From NCBI GenBank assembly GCA_907163375.1, contig CAJQUW010010273.1, positions 558,001 to 622,000 on the forward strand: DNA of 64,000 nucleotides, written 5' to 3'. The stretch comes from Prostheceraeus crozeri (taxonomy: Eukaryota > Platyhelminthes > Polycladida > Euryleptidae). This document shows positions 41,601-47,600 of the stretch, piece after piece. Made by a program: the position numbers and the translations under genes. Position 1 is the first letter of the stretch; each line of letters opens with the position of its first letter. Below the pieces are notes generated by a model that saw only the letters and a list, made by a program, of their open reading frames with translations, ran no database searches and had not been told where the DNA came from.

Positions 41601-44600
41601 ATTGGTCATCTTTTACCACACGTCCCTTACATATCAATTTCATCGCTTCAGGACGAATGTCGACATGTCTGCCGATTTCTGACTTCAAGGCTGATCCGAA
41701 ATTGGCAAGCTTCATAGATATTTTGATCACCGGCCGACTAGTCTGCAAATGAGAAAGTGATCAATATTTAACAACAGCAACAATAGATATCGCTGGGAAA
41801 AGAGATAACATCGGGTATCTAAGGCAGGGATGGAAACAGTTGACCGGTTAAAATGTTGATTTCCGGATAAATGATATTAGCCGTTCAAACGATTTATAGT
41901 CTCGTTTAAAATGACTCAATTTGCTGAGCAATACGTCCATGATCAATAATTACAACGTTAACTTTTTATCCGAATAAGCGACCCATCATTTTTGTATCTC
42001 AATACAGTGTAAGATAAGTAGGCTATTAGATGATTGCTTGATTTAGAATTTGTGCTATTGGTGCAAATGATAAACAATGATCTCTAACAGATGATCATCG
42101 CAATCTACACACTATGGACAATAAATAGCACAGCCAGGGCTCCGATTGCTTTCAAGGGGGGGGGGGCGTCGAAGGAATGTTGCTACAACATGACATACCT
42201 CGGGACGCCAATTTCACTATCGCATGCATATCACGAATGTACGAGTGTTAGCTATTAAATTCATTCAGATAATCCGCAACAATGATGTAGCTGTTTACGG
42301 CCTGAGTAACTATTTTGTGTAGGCCTTGAAAATGGAATACGTAAGCTACACCGATACATGTGCAGATCGCTTCTTGAGGTGTTGTACAACTATAAAATTG
42401 TCTATTTAGCCTATTGACTTTTCAAATCGTAAGTAAATGCTACGTAGTGTAAGCGACGTACGTGCAAATTAATATAGTCCTATGTAGCTCTGTTTGAGGT
42501 CATACAGAGGAGGTTGAGGAAACTCGTTGACATCGATTGCCGGCAGTTTGGTTTTCGGAAAGGGAAATCTACAACTGATGCCGTATTCATCATTCGACAG
42601 TTGCAAGAAAAGTACAGCCAAAAGTAGAAGCTCTACCATGTTCATGTCGATCTCGAAAAGGCTTTCGACAGAGTGACCCAGGAAAATCATCGAATGGGCA
42701 TTCCGCAGACAAGGAGTTCCTGAGCAATTGGTTGCGGTAGTGATGTCCATGTATCGAAGTTCAACAACGCAATTCATGACGAAGTTTGGTCTATCGGATG
42801 AACTGCACGTTGTCATGAGGTACACCAGGGGCCAGTGCTTAGCCCTTTACTTTTTACTACAGTGATGGAGGAAGCGTCCAGAGGTTGGAGGGATCTGGCC
42901 AATGGTAGCTGCTATATGCTGATTATCTCGTTTAAACGGCTGCCTCCAAGAAAGAGGTTATTAATTTGTTTTCAAGGTGGAAGGATATTTAAGACCGGTG
43001 TGGTTTGAAGATCAACACGATGAAATCCAAGGTCATAGTAACTGGGAAGAATGAAGAACGCACCAAGTCTGGAAGTGGTGTTGCAGTTGTTGCAATAAGG
43101 GAATCGCGCCAAAGTCGGTTTCCTGCAAACCGTGGTCGCAAAAAATTGCTCCCGATTGCGATCATTTCAAGGGGAAAGGAACTTCTGCTGTCCCAAGTGC
43201 ACCGATGTTTCCCGCTCGCCTGATGATGATCCAATAAAAGTGAATGGGACCACTCAAGGTCCAAGAATTTTGTTACCTCAGAGATGTCGTGGACTCAGAG
43301 ACAGGTGCAGAAGGAGCGGTCCGGACTTGCATTGCCGCTTCGTGGACGAAGTGGAGAGAATTGGTCAGTCTTCTTACCAACAAAGGCATTCTATTGAAGT
43401 GTAGGAGCATGTGTATGAGCTGTGTACATCGGTCCTCATCTATGGCGCGGAAACGTGGCCACTCGGCCTGAAGCTGGTCGAGCTTCTGAGAAGTTATGAC
43501 AGAAGAATGATTAAGGTACATCGAAAGGATTAGGTTGAAAGATAAAGTTTCAAGCCATGAAGTTGCGAGACGTTGTGGCTTGCCCAAACTTCCAGTTCGT
43601 CTGCGGCAAAGACGTCCACGCTGGTTTGGTCATGTGAAAAGGACCACGGATGACATCATCAGTGAAGTTTACCACTTAACGGTCGATGGTGGCCGACCAC
43701 ATGGAAGACCTAAAATGACTTGGCAGGCCTGTATCCAAGAAGCCCTACAGTCTCTAGAGGTGTCGGAAGACGTTGCTCTAGATCAGGGGTGGGCAACGTG
43801 CGGCCCGCGGGCCAAATGCGGCCCGCGAGATAGGTTCGTAGGGCCCGCGATGAGAGCAGGATAATATAGACGTCCATATATTCTTACTTTAAAATTTAAA
43901 TACTTCATTACTCGCATTAATTAATTCAAGGCAATAGATATTTATTAACAAGAGCCAAATACACGCATTCATTAAGAAACTTAATAATTTGAGGCAGCTA
44001 ACGCATGTTTTGCCCACAGTGCGCGCGCGTCATGGTCGCTTATTGTCTGACTGACGTTTCCTTCTCGTTATATAAATATTCTCTGCCTCAGACAGCGTTA
44101 GTATGTATGAGAGAGTGTAATCGCTGACTTGCTATTGTCATTCATTGCCGACGTCATTAGGGAACAACTGCCTCCCTCCTGTGCAGAGAAAATTTATATT
44201 CAGTCGTCAGTTAATTTCAGTCGTCAAGTTTGTGAAGGTAGTAAATGGATAAGCCAACCACTTCAAAAAAACGTAAAGTTAGTGATGAAAATCGCAGTTT
44301 TCAGAATAAATGGACTACGGACTATTATTTCATAAACGTCGCCAATTCACCAACGTGTTTAATATGTCAAGAAAGAATTAGTGTGGTCAAAGAATATAAC
44401 CTGAAGAGGCACTACGAGACGAAGCATCGCGATGGACGTTACGGCAAACTGGAGGGGGAGAAAAGGATGGAGCAGATCACCAAATTAAAGTCATCTGTTG
44501 CATCTCAGCAATCCATGTTTCCAAAACTACGAGACGCAGGAGTGAACATCGTCCGTGCCAGTTTTGTTGTCTCCTACAATATTGCGAAGAACTTGAAACC

Positions 44601-47600
44601 ATTTTCCGATGGTGAGTTCATAAAACAGTGTATCAATGATGTGGCTCAAATCCTATTTCCTGACCAAGTCGATACTGTTGAGAAGATTAGTTTGTCACGA
44701 CGTACAATTACTCGGCGCATTGACGAAATAGCGATGAATTTGAGCGACTCCTTGAAACAAAAGTCCGCTGAATTCATCGCATGGAGTTTCTGTACTGACG
44801 AGATGACTGATAGATCCGACACGGCGCAATTGGTGATATTTGTCAAAGGAATCGACGACGATCTCAATGAATTCGAAGAAATGTTGGCGTTAAAGCCAAT
44901 GAATGATACAACAACTGTAGTGACCTTTTTGAACAAGTAACCGCGGCGATTTAAGAGTTCGACCTCAAGTGGGAGACTCTGTGTGGCATGACAACCGACG
45001 GAGCGCCATCAATGTCTGGCCGTACGACTGGCCTTGTTGGGCGTATTAAAACGGCACTCCAGGAAAAAGTGACGTACCCTAATGATGTAGTATTTTTTCA
45101 TTGCATCATTCACCAGGAAAATTTATGCGCCAAAGCCCTCCAATTTCGACATGTGATTGGTCCTGTGGTAAAAGCCATCAACTTTATCAGACATCGCGGA
45201 CTGAATCATCGGCAATTTAAAGCATTTCTAGAAGAACTTGATACTGTTCACCGTGACGTGGTGTATTATACAGAAGTCCGCTGGCTAAGTAAAGGCAGAA
45301 TGTTGAGACGATTTTTTCAGTTACGTGAAGAAATCAGACAATTTCTTGACTTTAAAGGTCAAAACATGGTTGAATTAGACGACCGCTCATGGATGTTGGA
45401 CTTAGCTTTCATCGTGGATTTGACTATGCACATGAACGAACTCAATCTTAAGTTACAAAAGAAAGGACAATATGCCCATGAAATGTTCGCTCATATCAAT
45501 GCATTCAAAGCCAAATTAAATCTTTGGAGACAACAAATTGAAAAGCTGGACCTCTCACATTTCAGCACACTCAGTGAATACAGTGGCGGAGGACATTTGG
45601 ATAGTAAACAAACTGAATTCGCTGCTCAAATTCAAAAGCTCATTGATGAGTTCAGTAACCGCTTCCAAGATTTATGGAGTCAGAATGCGACTTGGAAAAT
45701 ATTCGCCACACCTCTCGACGTGCTTGTGAATGATGCGCCGCCAGAACTTCAATTGGAACTGATAGAACTACAGAACCAAGAAGAGATGAAAATTAGATTT
45801 AACAAATCATCAATTGGCGACTTTTACCGAAATTGCATCACGAGAGACGAATTTCCAAATCTTCGTGCATTCGCTGCAAAGAAGATGGCATTGTTTGGCT
45901 CGACGTATGTTTGCGAGCAGATATTCTCGCGTCTCAACTTCATGAAGTCCCCGTTTCGATCCACCCTTAGTGACGAAAATTTGGAAAATGGCCTTAGGGT
46001 TGCAACGTCTTCCTTCATACCAGACATCGACAAAATCTCGAAGGACATCCAGACTCAACGTTCTAATTAGAATAGGATACATCGTTGTATTTTTTCACGC
46101 TTGAATTAAATAATAAGTAAAGTAAAGTTTTCATTAAAAAGATTTTTCACCTCAAATGCAGGGTTGTGGCAAATCTATGAATATAACGTATTTTTACACC
46201 ACAAAATTAGATATCCGATATCATCTTTTAACCAACTTTCGAACTTAGCGGTTAAATGATGAACCTGGATCTGGCCAGACCCGGCTTCATCCTTTCCCTA
46301 GTATCAAATGACGACATCATTTTACCGTTAAATAAGTATGCTGAATCTTGCGGCCCGCGAAGCTTATGGGACCCTTGATGTGGCCCGCAACTAGGAAAAG
46401 GTTGCCCACCCCTGCTCTAGATCGTTCAAAATGGAAAGGAGTCATCGCAACTTCGTCCAGCCACGGAACCGGAAAGAAGAGACGTAAAATGAGGAAGCAA
46501 AGAAGTAGTGAAATCCATAATAAGCGGCTGGATTATTTAGTGTCTACTGATTAACTGAATTCTATGAAAAGCAAGGTACAGTCAAGGAACTCAATTAATT
46601 GTTATTGCAAAGGCCATTGCTCATGGGTGGGACTAAATTATGCTTCATAATCATGAAGATTAAAGAGTGCCAGTTCGGTTATTACAGAATATTCTATTCT
46701 ACATTTTTCAAAAATCATGCGGTGTTCTAACAATAATGTTTAACCCAGAGCATATGATTAACCGGATAAATATCTAATCGGCTGACTGGTCAAATATTTC
46801 TAGCCACTTCCATCCCTCATATAAGGCAAAACGTCGAGGATAGTTCGCCCAAAGATTTCTACTAATTCAGATACCATCATTGATTGTTTTTACAAGACAC
46901 TTGTAAAATCATAGATACCTCAACATCATTTATATTCATTAGCAAGAGACAGGTTTGATAGCATCGGTTTATAAAAATTGCTTTTTAATCTTTACATATG
47001 TTTCTGCATCCGCATTTGTTGGTATTCGTCGAATGTCTTGCAAAATCACCACTGTCACATATGTTGTGAGATAGAAGTTACATCTCATCATTGAACTTTA
47101 TGTTTTACAGTTGTTTGTTTAATCAGTGCTTCATGCACCGGAGACCATTGTACTATTGTCTTCGTGAAACCTGAGCTTGATCTCCGCACAATTTGAGCTT
47201 TTCTTGAACCCTAGACTTCAGACAAATAAGAAATAAAATAATAATATGTAAGATGGGACTATCCAGATACAAAGACGGTGACAGGCATTGTCTTCGTCAA
47301 AATTGTTAGCATTTTCACAGCCAGGTGCGCATATTCAGCAACGGAGTTGAAGAATAAGTATTAAAAACCAACCCAATAGAACAATTACCACTTACTTACA
47401 TCAGACCCAATATTCGGCAATTTCACTCTTAAAGTCGCCAGAGCTGTCTCCTCAAATATCTTTCTCGTTTCCAAATTTTCCAATGCTTGCTTCCTTAATT
47501 TTTCTATGCAGGCTGCTCCAACTTCAACATTGATATTCAGCGACTCGGCAGCCTTCAAACTGATCTCGTGAAGCTCAGATAATCCCGGTTCGCCTGACTC

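Larger units (their letters stand above)
42470..46560 (+). mobile_element. 5'-truncated, decayed LINE, split by a hAT insertion
   Basis: Plus-strand sequence from 42470 reads RRLRKLVDIDCRQFGFRKGK, then DLEKAFDRV (RT motif A), a GPVLSP block and a decayed rest. The end of the ORF at 43535-43783 has RRPRWFGHVKRTTDD and GGRPHGRPKMTWQACIQEAL. These are typical of the C-terminus of a common animal LINE group. Several frameshifts and stops are present. The sequence ALDRSKWKGVI resumes at 46415 after the inserted hAT, restoring the C-terminal KW motif. The 5' half (endonuclease) is absent. Confidence 0.85.
41825..46818. mobile_element. hAT-like TIR element, outer shell of a three-level nest
   Basis: The left end is CAGGGATGGAA and the right end is the complement of GAGGGATGGAA. 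The flanks ATCTAAGG (41817-41824) and ATATAAGG (46819-46826) match at 7 of 8 bases, as for an aged hAT 8-bp duplication. Both subterminal regions carry CCGGATAAAT-like sequence in inverted orientation. The shell itself is only about 0.9 kb. The rest is a LINE which in turn holds a complete Charlie-like hAT. It carries no transposase of its own, so it was non-autonomous. Confidence 0.8.

Noticed and set aside
42160-42172. Run of about 12 G
   Set aside because: Simple homopolymer inside the hAT-like shell, with no further structure.
44646-46082. Minus-strand frames opposite the Charlie-like transposase
   Set aside because: Antisense shadows of a clear transposase.
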